The notes: generated from the sequence alone by a model not told the origin. A DNA stretch of 64,000 nt from Mycolicibacterium chlorophenolicum (GCF_001044235.1 NZ_JYNL01000030.1:174751-238750); one strand, 5' to 3'. Positions 37,070-47,552 are shown, counted from the stretch's first letter. A program made the numbers and translations.

Positions 37070-37882
37070 ATGACCGACGTCGTCGTCTCCGTCAGCGACG
37101 GGGTCGCACTGGTGACGCTGAACCGTCCACACCGGCGCAACGCCTACACCGCGCCGATGGGTGCGCTGCTCAACGAGGCCTACCGGCGTTGCGACGACGA
37201 CGACGCGGTGCGCGCGATCGTGCTGACCGGCGCGGGCGACGCGTTCTGTGCCGGTGCCGACATCTCCGACGGTGAGCCGTTCGGCGCGCCCGGCGACACG
37301 TTCACCGCGTCGCCGATCGACCCGGCGGCCTTCGAGTTGCGCACCCCGGTGATCGCCGCCGTCAACGGTCACGCGATCGGGATCGGATTGACGATCGCGC
37401 TGCAGACCGACATCCGAATCGTCGCGGCCGACGCGAAATACGCGGTGGTACAGGTCCGTCGCGGCGTGCTGCCGGACTGCATGGCGCACTGGACCCTGCC
37501 CCGGCTGGTGGGCGGCGCGGTCGCCGCCGACCTCTTGCTGACCGGCCGGACGTTCGACGGCCGGGAGGCGGTGACGATGGGCGTCGCGACGCGTGCGCTG
37601 CCCGCGGGTGAGGTGCTCGACGCCGCAATGGCGACCGCGCGCGACATCGCCGTCAACGTCGCCCCGATGTCGGCGGCGTTGAGCAAGCGACTGCTGTGGG
37701 ACGCGATGACCGAGGGGTACAGCGCGCGCCGGGTGGCGTGGTTGGAGACCGAACTGCACAGGCGGGTGATGGGCGGCGCCGACGCCCGCGAAGGTGTGGC
37801 CGCGTTCCTCGAAAGGCGTGCGCCGCGCTGGAGCGCCTCGGTGTCGCGGGATTGGAAACCGTTGTCGGACAACGTTTTCTGA
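37070..37882 (+). CDS. Enoyl-CoA hydratase/isomerase family protein
   Basis: This 270-residue crotonase-fold protein has LVTLNRPHRRNAYT, the oxyanion-hole motif TGAGDAFCAGADIS, AAVNGHAIGIGLTIALQTDIRI and GRTFDGREAVTMGVATRALP. In the position of the second catalytic Glu of hydratases the sequence reads VRRGVLPDCMAHWTLPRLVG, with Asp/Cys rather than the usual Glu-Gly-Gly, so the chemistry may be isomerase- or thioesterase-like rather than hydration. Coenzyme A esters are the expected substrates. It starts 33 bases after the isomerase gene and need not belong to the tetritol operon. Confidence 0.85.
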   Translation: MTDVVVSVSDGVALVTLNRPHRRNAYTAPMGALLNEAYRRCDDDDAVRAIVLTGAGDAFCAGADISDGEPFGAPGDTFTASPIDPAAFELRTPVIAAVNGHAIGIGLTIALQTDIRIVAADAKYAVVQVRRGVLPDCMAHWTLPRLVGGAVAADLLLTGRTFDGREAVTMGVATRALPAGEVLDAAMATARDIAVNVAPMSAALSKRLLWDAMTEGYSARRVAWLETELHRRVMGGADAREGVAAFLERRAPRWSASVSRDWKPLSDNVF

Positions 37883-37922
37883 TGAGCCCGGAAATGGCCT
37901 CGCCGAGCGCGGCCACGCTCGC

Positions 37923-37928
37923 TATGGT
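37923..37928 (+). promoter_or_regulatory. Candidate -10 element before a leader-peptide ORF
   Basis: TATGGT fits the mycobacterial -10 TANNNT. The GTG at 37936 begins on the eighth base after it, the distance expected for a leaderless transcript starting at the codon itself. The element sits 40 bases after the enoyl-CoA hydratase stop and would drive the FBP-domain gene at 38085. Confidence 0.4.
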
Positions 37929-37935
37929 GGACGCC

Positions 37936-37986
37936 GTGAACATCCGAGTCGAGGAGGTCGTCGGCGCTCGCGCCGACATCAGATGA
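37936..37986 (+). CDS. Possible leaderless 16-residue leader peptide
   Basis: GTG at 37936 opens a 16-codon frame reading MNIRVEEVVGARADIR and ends with TGA at 37984-37986. It sits directly downstream of a -10-like TATGGT at leaderless spacing and upstream of a hairpin and the FBP-domain gene. No database family would recognise such a short peptide. Its position suggests a regulatory upstream ORF, but chance cannot be excluded. Confidence 0.35.
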   Translation: MNIRVEEVVGARADIR

Positions 37987-38042
37987 CCGCGCCCCGTCGC
38001 CGACCCCCCGGGCCGGCGGCGCCGTCATACCCTCACTCACCC

Positions 38043-38062
38043 GGACGCACTGCGGTGCGTCC
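38043..38062 (+). promoter_or_regulatory. Leader hairpin before the FBP-domain gene
   Basis: GGACGCAC (38043-38050) and GTGCGTCC (38055-38062) form a perfect eight-base-pair stem with the loop TGCG, 22 bases upstream of the ATG at 38085. No T-run follows, so it is not a simple terminator. Together with the short upstream ORF it could form an attenuation device. Confidence 0.45.
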
Positions 38063-38084
38063 CTGTTCAGGATGGTTTCACCCC

Positions 38085-38579
38085 ATGGACTCCCACACCC
38101 GTACGCAGATTCTCGGCGCCTTCCACGGCGCCACCCGCAGCGAGGTCAAGAAGGTCACCTTCGCCGCGGACTTCGACACCGTCGACTTCAGCAGATTGGA
38201 GTACTACGGCTGGGCCGACCCGAAGATCCCGCGCCGGGCCTATCTCGTGGTCGACCGGCCTGACGGACCGGTGGCGCTGCTGCTGAACCGCGCCGCGCGC
38301 ACGCCGCGGGGACGAGCCATGTGCACGTGGTGCAACGACGTGAACCTCGCTGACGAGGCGGTGCTCTACGCGGCGCGCCGCGGCGGTGCGGCAGGCCGGA
38401 AGGGCGACACCGTCGGCACGTTGATCTGCGCGAATTTCGGATGCTCCCGCAATGTCCGGCAGCTGCCGCCCGCCTATCACCGCGGCACCGATCTGGAAGC
38501 CATCCGTGCACAGCGGGTCGAGGAGTTGCGGCGCACCGTGCACGCCTTCGTGGACAAGGTGCTCGGCGCGGAGAGCTGA
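38085..38579 (+). CDS. FBP (FusB-like) zinc-finger domain protein
   Basis: This 164-residue protein resembles FBP-domain proteins related to the elongation-factor-G-binding FusB/FusC group. The N-terminal part has GATRSEVKKVTFAADFDTVDFSRLEYYGWADPK; the C-terminal treble-clef zinc finger is seen as MCTWCNDVNL and ICANFGCSRN, giving four Cys (CxxC and Cx4C). It would bind the ribosome or EF-G; a link to fusidic acid tolerance is a family property, not shown here. The start is ATG 38085, downstream of the hairpin at 38043-38062. Confidence 0.82.
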   Translation: MDSHTRTQILGAFHGATRSEVKKVTFAADFDTVDFSRLEYYGWADPKIPRRAYLVVDRPDGPVALLLNRAARTPRGRAMCTWCNDVNLADEAVLYAARRGGAAGRKGDTVGTLICANFGCSRNVRQLPPAYHRGTDLEAIRAQRVEELRRTVHAFVDKVLGAES

Positions 38580-38599
38580 GAAAGTCGCCTGCCCGCGCG

Positions 38600-39430
38600 T
38601 TACGAGACGGAAAGCTCTGCGGGGATGGCGTTTTCCGCGAACCGAGCGGACGTGGTGGCCGCAGATTCGCGTGCCAGGAAGGCGGCTACCTCGTTGATCG
38701 CGGTCATCAGCGGGGCGGGGAAGATCACCGTGGTGTTCTTCTCCACGCCGAGTTCGAGGAGCGTCTGCAGGTTGCGCAGCTGCAGCGCCAGGGGGTGGGC
38801 CATCATCGTGTCGGAGGCATCGCCGAGGGCGGCGGCTGCCCGTGCTTCGCCCTCTGCGGCAATGATCTTGGCTCGCTTCTCGCGTTCAGCCTCGGCTTCG
38901 CGGGCCATCGCGCGCTTCATGGTGTCCGGTAGCCGGATGTCCTTGAGTTCCACCAGGGTGACTTCGACACCCCACTCCAGGGTGGTGGTGTCGAGGATCC
39001 GGCGGATGCTGGCGTTGATGACCGAGGTCTCCGAGAGCGTCTCGTCGAGAGAATGTTGGCCCACGACGTTGCGCAGTGTCGTCTGAGCGATCTGATCGAT
39101 CGCGGCGGCGACGTTCTCGATGACGACGACCGATTTTCGCGCGTCGACCACCCGGAAGTAGGCCACTGCCGCGATGTCGACGCTGACGTTGTCGCGCGTG
39201 ATGATCCCTTGGGACTGAACCGGCAGGGTCACGATGCGCAGGGAGACCCGCAGAAGTCGGTCGATCACGGGGATGATCAGTCGGAGTCCGGGTTCGCGGA
39301 CGCCGATGACCCTGCCCAGCCGAAAGTGCACACCCCGCTCGTACTGCTTCACCACCCGGACGGCCGAGGCCAGCAGCAACAGTGCCGCGGCGAGGACCAC
39401 GACGACGATCACGGTCACGTTGGCGGCCAT
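38600..39430 (-). CDS. SPFH/band-7 family protein (slipin-like)
   Basis: This 276-residue protein has one N-terminal membrane anchor (about residues 4-24) followed by the SPFH domain: [74 protein letters not shown], and a helical coiled region with [34 protein letters not shown]. Slipins form ring-like oligomers that scaffold membranes. Slipins are often paired with an NfeD gene; none is visible here. It follows a DUF1918 gene by 11 bases and is probably co-transcribed. ATG 39430 is the start, since the frame upstream overlaps the other gene. Confidence 0.9.
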   Translation of the reverse strand: MAANVTVIVVVVLAAALLLLASAVRVVKQYERGVHFRLGRVIGVREPGLRLIIPVIDRLLRVSLRIVTLPVQSQGIITRDNVSVDIAAVAYFRVVDARKSVVVIENVAAAIDQIAQTTLRNVVGQHSLDETLSETSVINASIRRILDTTTLEWGVEVTLVELKDIRLPDTMKRAMAREAEAEREKRAKIIAAEGEARAAAALGDASDTMMAHPLALQLRNLQTLLELGVEKNTTVIFPAPLMTAINEVAAFLARESAATTSARFAENAIPAELSVS

Positions 39431-39441
39431 GTCCGGCGCGC

Positions 39442-39705
39442 TCAGTCTGTCCGCGCGTCGTGCGGGACCGGGGTGCGGGCGAATTTCGACCGCGCTTTCT
39501 CGTCGGCGGCTTCCTGCTCGGCGGCCGTGACGACGACCGCGTCGGGACCGGGGATCACCGTGGCGACGTGGTCGGTGGCGAGCCACCGCACCACGTAGGG
39601 CGGCGCACCGTCGGCGCCGTGCACCTCGGTGATCAGCCCACGCTGATCAGCCTGATCGACATGGGTCCCTTTGAGCACCAACCAGTCACCTGTGTGAGCC
39701 TTCAT
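39442..39705 (-). CDS. DUF1918-domain protein
   Basis: This 87-residue protein begins [18 protein letters not shown] and contains [37 protein letters not shown], the SH3-like beta-barrel pattern of DUF1918. The last 25 residues are polar and helical. The function is unknown; the domain occurs in many actinobacterial stress-related genes. The ATG at 39705 has an AAAGGAG ribosome-binding site. It precedes the slipin gene on the same strand. Confidence 0.9.
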   Translation of the reverse strand: MKAHTGDWLVLKGTHVDQADQRGLITEVHGADGAPPYVVRWLATDHVATVIPGPDAVVVTAAEQEAADEKARSKFARTPVPHDARTD

Positions 39706-39864
39706 CGCCCGGCTCCTTTCGGTCCCGCAGGCTGTGATCGTGCGCGCCCCGGGCGCCCCGGCGTCAGAGTCGAAAGTCACTTCATCGACCGTTCGCGATC
39801 TACGAACGGTATATCCGCCGAAATCACGTGGACCGCAACGGTCGCTGTCCCGTTGAATGCAGGA

Positions 39865-40731
39865 GTGACATCAGATCGGGCACGTACCGGCGCCTTGATG
39901 GCGGTCGGATCCATGGTGTGCGTGCAACTGGGGCTGGCGATCGCGGTCACGCTGATCGACGACATCGGCGTCGAGGGGGTGGCGTGGCTGCGCCTCGCGT
40001 GGGCCGGGGTGCTGCTGCTCCTGCTGGTCCGGCCGCGACGAACGGCGTTCACCCGACGATCTTTTCTGATGTGCGTGCTGCTCGGTGTCGTCACCGCGGC
40101 GATCACCCTGCTGTTCATGGCCGCGCTGAGCCGCATCCCGCTCGGCACGGCCAGCGCGCTGGAGTTCCTCGGACCGCTGTCGGTCGCCGTCGCCCGCGGC
40201 CACGGTCGCGGCCGGTGGCTCTGGCCCGGCCTGGCGGGCGTCGGTGTGCTGTTGCTGACCCAGCCGTGGAGCGGCACCGTGGATCTCGTCGGCGTCGGCT
40301 ATGCGCTCGGCGCGGCGGTGTGCTGGGGCGGCTACATCCTGCTCACCCAGAAGGTGGGGGACCAGGTGTCCGGCATCGCCGGCCTCGCGGTCTCCATGCC
40401 GGTGGCCGGTCTCGTCGCCACCGCGGTCGTCGGCCCGGTCGTCATCGACCGGATGACCCCGCAGATCCTGCTCATCGGCGTCGGCTTGGCGATCCTGCTG
40501 CCCGTGGTGCCGTTCGCGCTGGAACTCCTGGCACTGCGCCGGCTCACCGCCGCCGCCTTCGGCACCCTGATGAGTCTCGAGCCGGCGCTGGCGATGCTCC
40601 TCGGGCTGCTGATCCTGCACCAGGTGCCCGGGCCGCTCGGCGTGTTCGGCATCGCGTTCGTGGTCGCGGCCGGGGTCGGAGCGGCCCGCACCGGCGCCCG
40701 CGCCAAACCCATCCCACTGGAGGTGGGCTGA
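39865..40731 (+). CDS. EamA-family (RhtA-like) transporter
   Basis: This protein of about 288 residues has ten predicted membrane segments of the drug/metabolite transporter type, starting with [22 protein letters not shown], with the repeat pairing of two EamA domains (second half from about residue 145, [22 protein letters not shown]). The block [24 protein letters not shown] and a later [17 protein letters not shown] match RhtA-like exporters of amino acids (threonine/homoserine type). The start is uncertain: GTG 39865 or ATG 39897. Confidence 0.85.
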   Translation: MTSDRARTGALMAVGSMVCVQLGLAIAVTLIDDIGVEGVAWLRLAWAGVLLLLLVRPRRTAFTRRSFLMCVLLGVVTAAITLLFMAALSRIPLGTASALEFLGPLSVAVARGHGRGRWLWPGLAGVGVLLLTQPWSGTVDLVGVGYALGAAVCWGGYILLTQKVGDQVSGIAGLAVSMPVAGLVATAVVGPVVIDRMTPQILLIGVGLAILLPVVPFALELLALRRLTAAAFGTLMSLEPALAMLLGLLILHQVPGPLGVFGIAFVVAAGVGAARTGARAKPIPLEVG

Positions 40732-40759
40732 GCCGACCGGCGGCACTAACCTGACACCC

Positions 40760-41128
40760 ATGGGCAGAGGAATCTTCGGCTCGCCGGTGGTGGGCTTCGT
40801 CAACTCCGGTGCGGCGCGTCTCATCCACGCCCCGGTGGTCGGTCCGTTGGTGCGGCGCAGCATGGTGGTGATCCGCTACACGGGCAGACGCTCGCATCAG
40901 ACGTTCCAGACGCCGGTGAACTACCAGCGTTCCGGTGACGACGTCGTCATCCGGGTGATGGCGCCGGATCAGAAGACGTGGTGGCGCAATTTCACCGGCG
41001 ACGGCGGACCGCTGACGCTGACCGACTTCGGCGGTGCGGACCGCACCGGCCACGCGGTGGCCGAGCGCGACGACCGCGGCCGCGTGACGGTGCGGGTGCG
41101 TGTCGACGCCGGTTCCGGCGCCGACTGA
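40760..41128 (+). CDS. Deazaflavin-dependent nitroreductase-like protein (DDN/DUF385)
   Basis: This 122-residue protein has the DDN-like pattern: VVIRYTGRRSHQTFQTPVNYQRSGDDVVIRVMAPDQKTWWRNFTGDGGPLTL. Such split-barrel proteins bind F420H2 and act on quinones or nitro compounds; the best-known member is Ddn of M. tuberculosis. The substrate here is unknown. It ends three bases before the stop of the convergent potC gene. Confidence 0.85.
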   Translation: MGRGIFGSPVVGFVNSGAARLIHAPVVGPLVRRSMVVIRYTGRRSHQTFQTPVNYQRSGDDVVIRVMAPDQKTWWRNFTGDGGPLTLTDFGGADRTGHAVAERDDRGRVTVRVRVDAGSGAD

Positions 41129-41131
41129 GGC

Positions 41132-41989
41132 TCAGACCTCGATCCGCTTGCGGCGGTACAGGGTTCCGACCGCGAGCAGGGCCAGGCTGATCAGCAGGAT
41201 CGCGGTCGCCAACACGTTGATCTGAGGCGGCACCGCGGCCTTGACCGCCGCGTTCACGTACAGCGGGTAGGTGACGGTCGATCCGCTGACGAAGTAGGTG
41301 ATGATGAAGTCGTCGAGCGACAGCGCGAACGACAGCATCGCCGCGGCGACGATTCCCGGCACGATCAGCGGCAGCGTCACCTTGAAGAAGGTGCGCGCGG
41401 GGCCGGCGCCCAGATCCAGCGAGGCGTCCTCCAACGTCCAGTCGAACCCGCGCACCCGGGCGCGCACCGTCATCGCGATGAAGCTGACCTCGAAAGCGAT
41501 GTGCGACAGCAGGATCGTGGTGTAGCCCGCCGCCCAGCCGAGGTCGAGGAAGAGGGTCAGCAGCGCGGCGCCCATCACCACCTCGGGTGCGGTCAGCGGC
41601 AGCACCAGGAAGGTGTCCACCGCCCCCTGACCCCGCCAGCGCTGACGCACGAGGGCGATGGCGACCAGGGTGCCGAGCACAAGGGCGACCGCCGTCGACA
41701 CGGCGGCGACGTTGAGGCTGAGCTTGAGCGCCTCGGTCAGCGCCGGGTATTTGAAGGGGTGCGCCCAGTTGTTCAGGGTGAAGCCCTGCCAGCTGTAATT
41801 GAACTTGCCCGCGGGCTTGTTGAACGAGAACAGGATGATCACGAAGATCGGCAGGAACAGGTAGAGCAGCACCAGCCCGGCCACGATGCGCAACAGGACA
41901 TCGCCCCAATTACGGCGCGCCTTCACGGTTTTCGGCTTCGGTGTCTGCTGCGCGGCGGTGGCGACCGCGGCGCCGGCCTGGGTCGTCAT
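41132..41989 (-). CDS. potC: Spermidine/putrescine ABC transporter permease PotC
   Basis: This 285-residue permease has an N-terminal polar tail (about 1-28) and about six helices beginning with VLLRIVAGLVLLYLFLPIFVIILFSFN, a typical PotC start, and the EAA loop WTLEDASLDLGAGPARTFFKVTLPLIVPG. Together with PotB, PotD and PotA it imports polyamines or related compounds. The ATG at 41989 overlaps the potB stop by four bases. It is the last gene of a four-gene minus-strand operon. Confidence 0.9.
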   Translation of the reverse strand: MTTQAGAAVATAAQQTPKPKTVKARRNWGDVLLRIVAGLVLLYLFLPIFVIILFSFNKPAGKFNYSWQGFTLNNWAHPFKYPALTEALKLSLNVAAVSTAVALVLGTLVAIALVRQRWRGQGAVDTFLVLPLTAPEVVMGAALLTLFLDLGWAAGYTTILLSHIAFEVSFIAMTVRARVRGFDWTLEDASLDLGAGPARTFFKVTLPLIVPGIVAAAMLSFALSLDDFIITYFVSGSTVTYPLYVNAAVKAAVPPQINVLATAILLISLALLAVGTLYRRKRIEV

Positions 41990-42861
41990 ACCAGGTCCTC
42001 CGTCCCCAGCGCTCTGGTGTAGAGCAGCACCCCGATGAGGATGATGACCATCAGTCCCAGGCTCAGGGCAGCCGCCGCGGGGTAGTCCTTGACGACGAGG
42101 AACTGTTTCTGGATCACGTTGCCGATCATGGTGGTCTGCGTGCTGCCCAGGTAGTCGGCGTTGATGAAATCGCCGACGGCAGGGATGAACACGAGCATGC
42201 TGCCGGCGAGCACGCCCGGCATCGACAGTGGCAGGATCACCTTGCGGAAGCTGCGACCGGCGGTCGAGTACAGATCTTTGGACGCCTCGAGCAGCCGTGG
42301 ATCGATCTTCTCGAGACTGACGTAGAGCGGCAGGATCATGAAGATGATCCAGTTGTAGGTCAGGCCGCCGATCACCGCCCAGCTCGTCGACAGCAAGCGT
42401 CCCTCGCTGGGAAGCAGACCGACGGAGTTCAGCGCACCGACCACCCACCCCTCGTCGGCGAGGATCGTCTTCCACGCGATGGTGCGGATCAGGAACGTCA
42501 CGAAGAACGGCAGGATCACCAGGCCGAGGATCAGGTTCTTGTATCTGCCCGCCTTGAAGGCGATCACGTAGGCCAGTGGGAACGCCAGCAGCAGGCACAG
42601 GATCGTGGCCACGAACGCGTACCCGAACGACCGGAAGATCTGGTCTTTGTACAGCACGAAGGCGTCGCCGAAATTGCCGAAGTTCCAGCCGAACTGCAGG
42701 GTCGGCATGAACACCGACCCGCCCATCTCCGACAGGGACGTGCGCGCCAGCGAATAGAACGGCACGACGAAGAAGATCACCAGATACAGCAGCGCCGGCA
42801 ACACCATGAGGTACGGAGCGATCTTGCTCCGTTGCCGACTGCTGGACGCGACACCGGCCAT
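41986..42861 (-). CDS. potB: Spermidine/putrescine ABC transporter permease PotB
   Basis: This 291-residue permease has about six membrane helices starting with YLMVLPALLYLVIFFVVPFYSLARTSL, a PotB-like block IRTIAWKTILADEGWV, and the EAA loop DPRLLEASKDLYSTAGRSFRKVILPLSMPGVLAG. It lies four bases after potD. The C-terminal end overlaps potC (ATGA). Confidence 0.9.
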   Translation of the reverse strand: MAGVASSSRQRSKIAPYLMVLPALLYLVIFFVVPFYSLARTSLSEMGGSVFMPTLQFGWNFGNFGDAFVLYKDQIFRSFGYAFVATILCLLLAFPLAYVIAFKAGRYKNLILGLVILPFFVTFLIRTIAWKTILADEGWVVGALNSVGLLPSEGRLLSTSWAVIGGLTYNWIIFMILPLYVSLEKIDPRLLEASKDLYSTAGRSFRKVILPLSMPGVLAGSMLVFIPAVGDFINADYLGSTQTTMIGNVIQKQFLVVKDYPAAAALSLGLMVIILIGVLLYTRALGTEDLV

Positions 42862-42865
42862 GTGA

Positions 42866-44050
42866 TCAGCCGCCGGTGACGGCGGCGTACGCGGTGTTGT
42901 ACTCCTGCGTCTGCTCGTCGGTGAGGGCCGCCCAGCCCTTGGAGTTGGCCAGCGTTTCCTTGGACGGGTTGATCAACGGGTTCTTGGCCGCGGCCGGGTC
43001 CACCTTCTCCAATTCCTCGGTCATGTCCGAGAGCACCGGCACGTACTGCACGAACGCCACCAGCTTCGCGTAGTTCGCGCGGTCGTAGACGTAGTTGATC
43101 CACGCCTCGGCGGCCTTCTGGTTCTGCGTGGTGTAGGGGATCACCATGGTGTCGACGAACGTCGTCGCGCCCGAATCCGGGACGACGAACTGCAGATCGG
43201 GGTTGTCGGCCTGCAACTGCACCACGTCACCCGAATACGCCTGTGCCACAGCGATGTTGCCGGCGGCGAGGTCGTCGGCGTAGTCGTTGCCGGTGAAGCG
43301 GCGGATCTGGCCCTTGTCGTTCTGCTCGCGAACCAGGTCGACGGCCTTCTGCACGCTCTCGGTGGTCGGGTTCTCCGGCGAGTTGCCCTGCGACAGCATG
43401 ATCATGCCCAGGCCGTCCTGCGCGTCGGAGAACAGGCTGACCCGGCCCTTGAACGCGGGATCCCACAGGTCGTTGATGCTCTTGATGTCGCGGCCGGTGG
43501 CCGCCCGGTTGTAGGCCAGGCCGACGAGACCGGACATGTACGGGGCGGTGAACTTGCGGCCCGGATCGACGCTGGCCTCGAGCAGGTCGGGACGGATGTT
43601 CTTCTTGTTCGGCACACCCTCGTCGCTGATGTCGTTGAGCCAGCCCAGCTGATGCAGCCGCACCGCCATGAACGACGTCGGCACCGCCAGATCGGCACCG
43701 ATGTCCTGCTTACGCGACAGCGGCTCCTTGACCTTGGCGAACCACTGCTCGTTGTCGTTGAGGTCTTCCTTGTAGTCGACGGTGATACCCGAGGCCGTCT
43801 GGAAGGCGGCGACGAAACCGTCGGCCATGTAGAGCGGCCAGTTCGAGATCCGCAGCGTGCCGCTCGCGGGACCGCTGTCCTGGCTGCTCGAGCTCGCGGT
43901 GTTGCTGTCGGAGCCACCGCAGGCGGCCAGGAACGACGAGCCCAGGCCGAGCGCGGCGGCGGCCGCGGCGCTGCCTCCGATGAAGCGGCGCCGCGAGGTG
44001 CGGTTGGCGGTCAGTCGGGCCAGCAGGTGGGGATCGATCTCACGGGACAT
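42866..44050 (-). CDS. potD: Polyamine-binding lipoprotein PotD
   Basis: This 394-residue substrate-binding protein has a Tat-like signal (TSRRRFIGGSAAAAAALG) and a lipobox LAAC (Cys44). The mature part has the PotD pattern: LRISNWPLYMADGFVAAFQTASGITVDYKED, DIGADLAVPTSFMAVRLHQLGWL, SGLVGLAYNRAATG, and IPYTTQNQKAAEAWINYVYDRAN. Spermidine or putrescine is the family substrate, but mycobacterial Pot systems are poorly characterised. The start is ATG 44050, 76 bases after potA. Confidence 0.9.
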   Translation of the reverse strand: MSREIDPHLLARLTANRTSRRRFIGGSAAAAAALGLGSSFLAACGGSDSNTASSSSQDSGPASGTLRISNWPLYMADGFVAAFQTASGITVDYKEDLNDNEQWFAKVKEPLSRKQDIGADLAVPTSFMAVRLHQLGWLNDISDEGVPNKKNIRPDLLEASVDPGRKFTAPYMSGLVGLAYNRAATGRDIKSINDLWDPAFKGRVSLFSDAQDGLGMIMLSQGNSPENPTTESVQKAVDLVREQNDKGQIRRFTGNDYADDLAAGNIAVAQAYSGDVVQLQADNPDLQFVVPDSGATTFVDTMVIPYTTQNQKAAEAWINYVYDRANYAKLVAFVQYVPVLSDMTEELEKVDPAAAKNPLINPSKETLANSKGWAALTDEQTQEYNTAYAAVTGG

Positions 44051-44126
44051 GGCGAGGCGTGCCTTTCGTCGGCTCCAAAGAGGGGGAATGGGGTCGCGCG
44101 GGCGTCGTCGGCCCGAAGGGGACGAT

Positions 44127-45329
<1,203 letters not shown>

Positions 45330-45618
45330 GGCGGATCCTCCTCGAACATCAGCCGTCGTGGCCGTGGGTAAACCTTCGCGGATTGCGCGGCCCTGCGCAA
45401 GCGATTCCGCAACGAATTTACATTTCGACAATGGAATCCTTTGCCGAACGGGTCATCGATGGCGTGAATCCGCGAGAATCCGGCCTGTTGGACGCGGGTC
45501 ACCCCGGCCTGGCCGGAGCCCGGTCGGCTGGTGGATTTCGCATTCTGTACAAGTCTGCAGCCGATCTGTGGGCTTCGTCGTCGTTTACCGATCCGAGTCG
45601 GTGGGGTAGTGGAAGGCC

Positions 45619-46053
45619 ATGGCGGCAGTCGACGTGTCAGTGACCTCGAAGTTGACCCCCGAGCGCGCATGGTCGCTGGCTTCGGATCTGGGCCGGTTCG
45701 ACGAATGGCTGACGATCTTCGGGGGCTGGAAGAGCCCGGTGCCCGACGAGATCGACGTCGACACCCAGGTGTCGTCGTTGATCAAGGTCAAGGGGTTCCG
45801 CAACGTCATCCACTGGCGCGTCACCCGCTACGACGAACCCAAAGAGATCGAACTGCTGGGCAACGGGCGCGGCGGGGTGTGCATCTCGCTGACACTGCAG
45901 GTCGAACCCGAGGGTCACGAGGGCGGCTCGTCGTTCCGTGTCGTCGCGGACCTGTCCGGTGGCCTGCTGAGCACGCCGGTGGGCAGCGTGGTGGCCCGGG
46001 TCATCAAGGGCGACGTGCGCCGGTCGGTGTGCAACCTCGCCGAACTGCAGTGA
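45619..46053 (+). CDS. SRPBCC-family protein
   Basis: This 144-residue protein has the START/SRPBCC helix-grip pattern: an N-terminal strand VDVSVTSKLTPERAWSLASDLGRFDEWL, then KVKGFRNVIHWRVTRYDEPKEIEL, and a C-terminal helix STPVGSVVARVIKGDVRRSVCNLAELQ. It resembles the mycobacterial Rv0910-like polyketide cyclase/dehydrase group, one of which has been described as a toxin; whether that applies here is unknown. No partner antitoxin gene is visible. It is divergent from potA. Confidence 0.82.
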   Translation: MAAVDVSVTSKLTPERAWSLASDLGRFDEWLTIFGGWKSPVPDEIDVDTQVSSLIKVKGFRNVIHWRVTRYDEPKEIELLGNGRGGVCISLTLQVEPEGHEGGSSFRVVADLSGGLLSTPVGSVVARVIKGDVRRSVCNLAELQ

Positions 46054-46068
46054 GGACCTAGCCGCGGA

Positions 46069-47511
46069 TCAGCCCCACTCGTGGTTCATCGCGCGCGATT
46101 CGTAGCGCGCCTCGGCGGATTCCGCGCTGTCCCGGCGCGGCCGGGACAGCGCGATCAGCACCATCGCGAGCAGCGCGGTCACCGCACCGGCGAGGAAGAT
46201 CGTGACGAAGCTGCTCTCGATCGGCACGCCGGCCGCTGTGGTGCGGCCGAGCAGCACCGCGACCACGGCCGCCGCGGTCGAGCTGCCCACGGTGCGCGCG
46301 ATGGCGTTCATGCCGGTGGCCACCCCGGTCTCGCCGGCGTCACTGTCGCCGACGACCAGCGCGGGCAGCGCGCCGTAACCGAGGCTGATGTACGCGTTGG
46401 CCAGCACGCTGGCGGTGATCACCTGCCACGGCGCGGAGTGGATGAACGCCGCCATCGTGAAGCCGACGATCCCGGCCATGGCCGCGACCACCAGGACGGG
46501 TCGGGCGCCGAACCGGTCGATGAAGCGGCCGCTGACGAGCGCGATGACGAAGCCGGTGAGGGCGCCGGGCAGCAGGTAGACCACCGAGGCCTGCAGCACG
46601 GTCGCGCCGAAGCCGTACCCGTCGGGATCGGCGGGGTCGCGCGGCATCTGCACGAACTGGGTCAGACCGAGGAACGCGAAGTACAGGCCCATACCGACGA
46701 AGATCGTCGCGATGTTGGTGAGCAGCATCGATCGCCGCGCGAGCATCGCGGTCGACACCAGCGGCTGGGCGGCGCGGCGCTCCCACCTCCACCAGCCGGC
46801 CAGGATCAGGACGCCGCCGACGAGGCAGGCCAGCGTCCGGGGCGAGGCCCAGCCCCACGAGTGTCCCTGCGTGATCGACAGCAGAAGGGCGGACAGTCCT
46901 GCGGCCAGGCCCAGCGCGCCCAACCAGTCGATCGATCCCTCGGCCGAGCGGGGCCGGTCCGGGACCACGGCCATCACGATCGCGATGACCAGCACGGTGA
47001 AGCCGGTGGTCAGCCAGAACACCCGGTGGTATCCGGCGTCGCCACTCATCAGCAGCCCGACCACGACCAGACCGGTGCCGCCCCCGAAGCCCAACGTCCC
47101 GGAGAGCACCGCCATCGCCGAGCTCATCCGGTTCTCGGGCAGTTCCTCGCGCAGGATCGCGATGCTGATGGGGTACAGCGCGAACGACGCGGCCTGCAGC
47201 ACCCGCGCGACGATCAACAGGGGCAGTGACGCCGTCGTCGCCGCCAGCAGCGACCCGGCCAGGACCACGGCGAGAACCGTCAGCAGCACCCGCTTCTTGC
47301 GGTGCAGGTCGGCGAGCCGGCCGATCAGCGGGGTGGCGGCCGCGGCGGCCAGCAGGTTCGCGGTGACCGCCCAGCTGACCGCGACCGTCGAGGCGCCGAG
47401 TTGGTCGGCGATCACGCCGAGCACCGGGACCACCGCGGTCTGCAGGACCGCGACGGTCAGCACCACCACGCTGAGGCCGACGACCAGCAGGCGGGGCTGC
47501 TTCACTGCCAC
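46069..47511 (-). CDS. MFS transporter, DHA2/QacA type
   Basis: This 480-residue protein has about 14 membrane helices. The first is LLVVGLSVVVLTVAVLQTAVV, followed by motif A GRLADLHRKKRVLL and motif-B-like RVLQAASFALYPISIAIL; the second half starts near residue 240. It matches the EmrB/QacA drug:proton antiporters. The substrate is unknown; drug or lipid export is possible. The start is taken at GTG 47511 with GGAG upstream; a second GTG lies two codons later. It is convergent with the SRPBCC gene. Confidence 0.87.
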   Translation of the reverse strand: MAVKQPRLLVVGLSVVVLTVAVLQTAVVPVLGVIADQLGASTVAVSWAVTANLLAAAAATPLIGRLADLHRKKRVLLTVLAVVLAGSLLAATTASLPLLIVARVLQAASFALYPISIAILREELPENRMSSAMAVLSGTLGFGGGTGLVVVGLLMSGDAGYHRVFWLTTGFTVLVIAIVMAVVPDRPRSAEGSIDWLGALGLAAGLSALLLSITQGHSWGWASPRTLACLVGGVLILAGWWRWERRAAQPLVSTAMLARRSMLLTNIATIFVGMGLYFAFLGLTQFVQMPRDPADPDGYGFGATVLQASVVYLLPGALTGFVIALVSGRFIDRFGARPVLVVAAMAGIVGFTMAAFIHSAPWQVITASVLANAYISLGYGALPALVVGDSDAGETGVATGMNAIARTVGSSTAAAVVAVLLGRTTAAGVPIESSFVTIFLAGAVTALLAMVLIALSRPRRDSAESAEARYESRAMNHEWG

Positions 47512-47552
47512 GCCCGCTCCGATCGTTAGCCCGTCTTGATGATTCCGGTCGA

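Noticed and set aside
34724..37759. A 1,011-residue open frame on the minus strand across the kinase and isomerase genes
   Set aside because: It is antisense to derK, derI and the enoyl-CoA hydratase, which have clear motifs; the antisense product has none.
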